Shown here: piece after piece, positions 63,881 to 64,000 of the stretch
Numbering within the stretch: the stretch's first letter is position 1
Layout of the letters: each line of letters begins with the position of its first letter
Origin: Tenacibaculum sp. M341
GTDB taxonomy: Bacteria; Bacteroidota; Bacteroidia; Flavobacteriales; Flavobacteriaceae
Direction of reading: 5' to 3'
Assembly (NCBI RefSeq): GCF_004337695.1
Contig: NZ_SJXJ01000004.1
Span: 222,281-286,280, forward strand
DNA: 64,000 nt
The notes under the pieces: generated by a model
The model's database searches: none
Seen by the model: the letters and a program-made list of their open reading frames with translations, nothing else
What the model was told of the DNA's origin: nothing
Position numbers and translations under genes: made by a program

Positions 63881-64000
63881 GATCATTCCTAAAAGTTGTG
63901 GTTAAGCAAAAATTTGTGTTAATCTGTATAGAAAGAATTCTACATTTCTCACTCCTCTAAATTGAGCTCTAAACGCTTTTATTTTAGCATTAAAAGATTC
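63880..64000 (-). mobile_element. Insertion sequence end (ISAon1/ISL3-like), running off the window
   Basis: The sequence from about 63880 begins GGATCATTCCTAAAAGTTGTG, which looks like a terminal inverted repeat, followed by a transposase C-terminus. The other end, its inverted repeat and any target duplication lie beyond base 64000. Confidence 0.75.
63902..64000 (-). CDS. Transposase, C-terminal fragment (cut by window end)
   Basis: The minus-strand frame is open to base 64000 and ends at TAA (63902-63904). The 32 visible residues (ESFNAKIKAFRAQFRGVRN, then EFFLYRLTQIFA) are the typical C-terminus of DDE transposases of the ISL3-like/ISAon1 group in Bacteroidota, containing the last catalytic Glu context (E-S-F-N-A-K). 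The rest of the gene is outside the window. It is the probable cause of the AraC disruption. Confidence 0.85.
   Translation of the reverse strand, partial: ESFNAKIKAFRAQFRGVRNVEFFLYRLTQIFA

Overview
The window is low-GC, A/T-rich DNA from a marine-type member of the Bacteroidota, most probably family Flavobacteriaceae (Tenacibaculum-like; genus is a guess). The signs are TAnnTTTG promoters, start codons without Shine-Dalgarno sequences, several type IX secretion (T9SS) C-terminal sorting domains, a suf operon of flavobacterial type, and lipoproteins with simple Cys lipoboxes.

Region 1 (1-28966, all on + and nearly gap-free) is the downstream part of an extracellular contractile injection system (eCIS; AFP/PVC/MAC-like). 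In order it has: the C-terminus of a sheath, a tube, a full sheath, a second tube, a third tube-like protein, a 53-residue DUF5908 (Afp6-like) protein, a LysM tube-cap/adaptor, a VgrG-like spike, a PAAR tip, a gp25-like wedge, two large baseplate proteins (Afp11- and Afp12-like), two paralogous large fibre-like proteins, and two giant DUF285/BspA-type repeat proteins (1767 and 1394 aa, 65 repeat units in total). The giant proteins have no signal peptide. They share a C-terminal module of 61-67 residues with the second fibre-like protein, which ties them to the particle. Each giant gene is preceded by the same two-hairpin element, with covarying stem bases. The AAA+ ATPase, tape measure, tube terminator and obvious toxin cargo of an eCIS are not in the window and would be upstream or elsewhere.

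Region 2 (28988-35204) starts after a bidirectional terminator. It holds a Kbp-like BON-LysM protein and thiL on the minus strand, then a four-gene lipoprotein cassette on +: LVIVD/choice-of-anchor-B protein, a repeat lipoprotein with a TTG start, an MbnP-like protein and a di-haem MauG/MbnH-like peroxidase.

Region 3 (35295-42327) is the suf iron-sulfur cluster operon (A-type carrier, sufB, sufC, sufD). It is interrupted between sufB and sufC by two tandem delta-60-repeat T9SS proteins whose last 234 bases are almost identical.

Region 4 (42347-49606) has secreted and envelope proteins: a beta-helix-like protein, a short T9SS protein, a trypsin-like protease with a T9SS tail, a DUF4349 lipoprotein, and an unknown two-gene pair. 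Region 5 (49728-57714) has a DUF547 protein and two tandem secreted GH13 amylases with starch-binding modules. A perfect 16-bp LacI-type palindrome lies upstream of the first amylase. Region 6 (57884-62866) has a small lipoprotein, a VOC protein, and sucB-sucA of 2-oxoglutarate dehydrogenase.

Region 7 (63169-64000) has two tandem tRNA-Asn(GTT) transcription units, each with its own consensus promoter and terminator, then an AraC-type regulator gene cut by an insertion sequence whose transposase runs off the window end.
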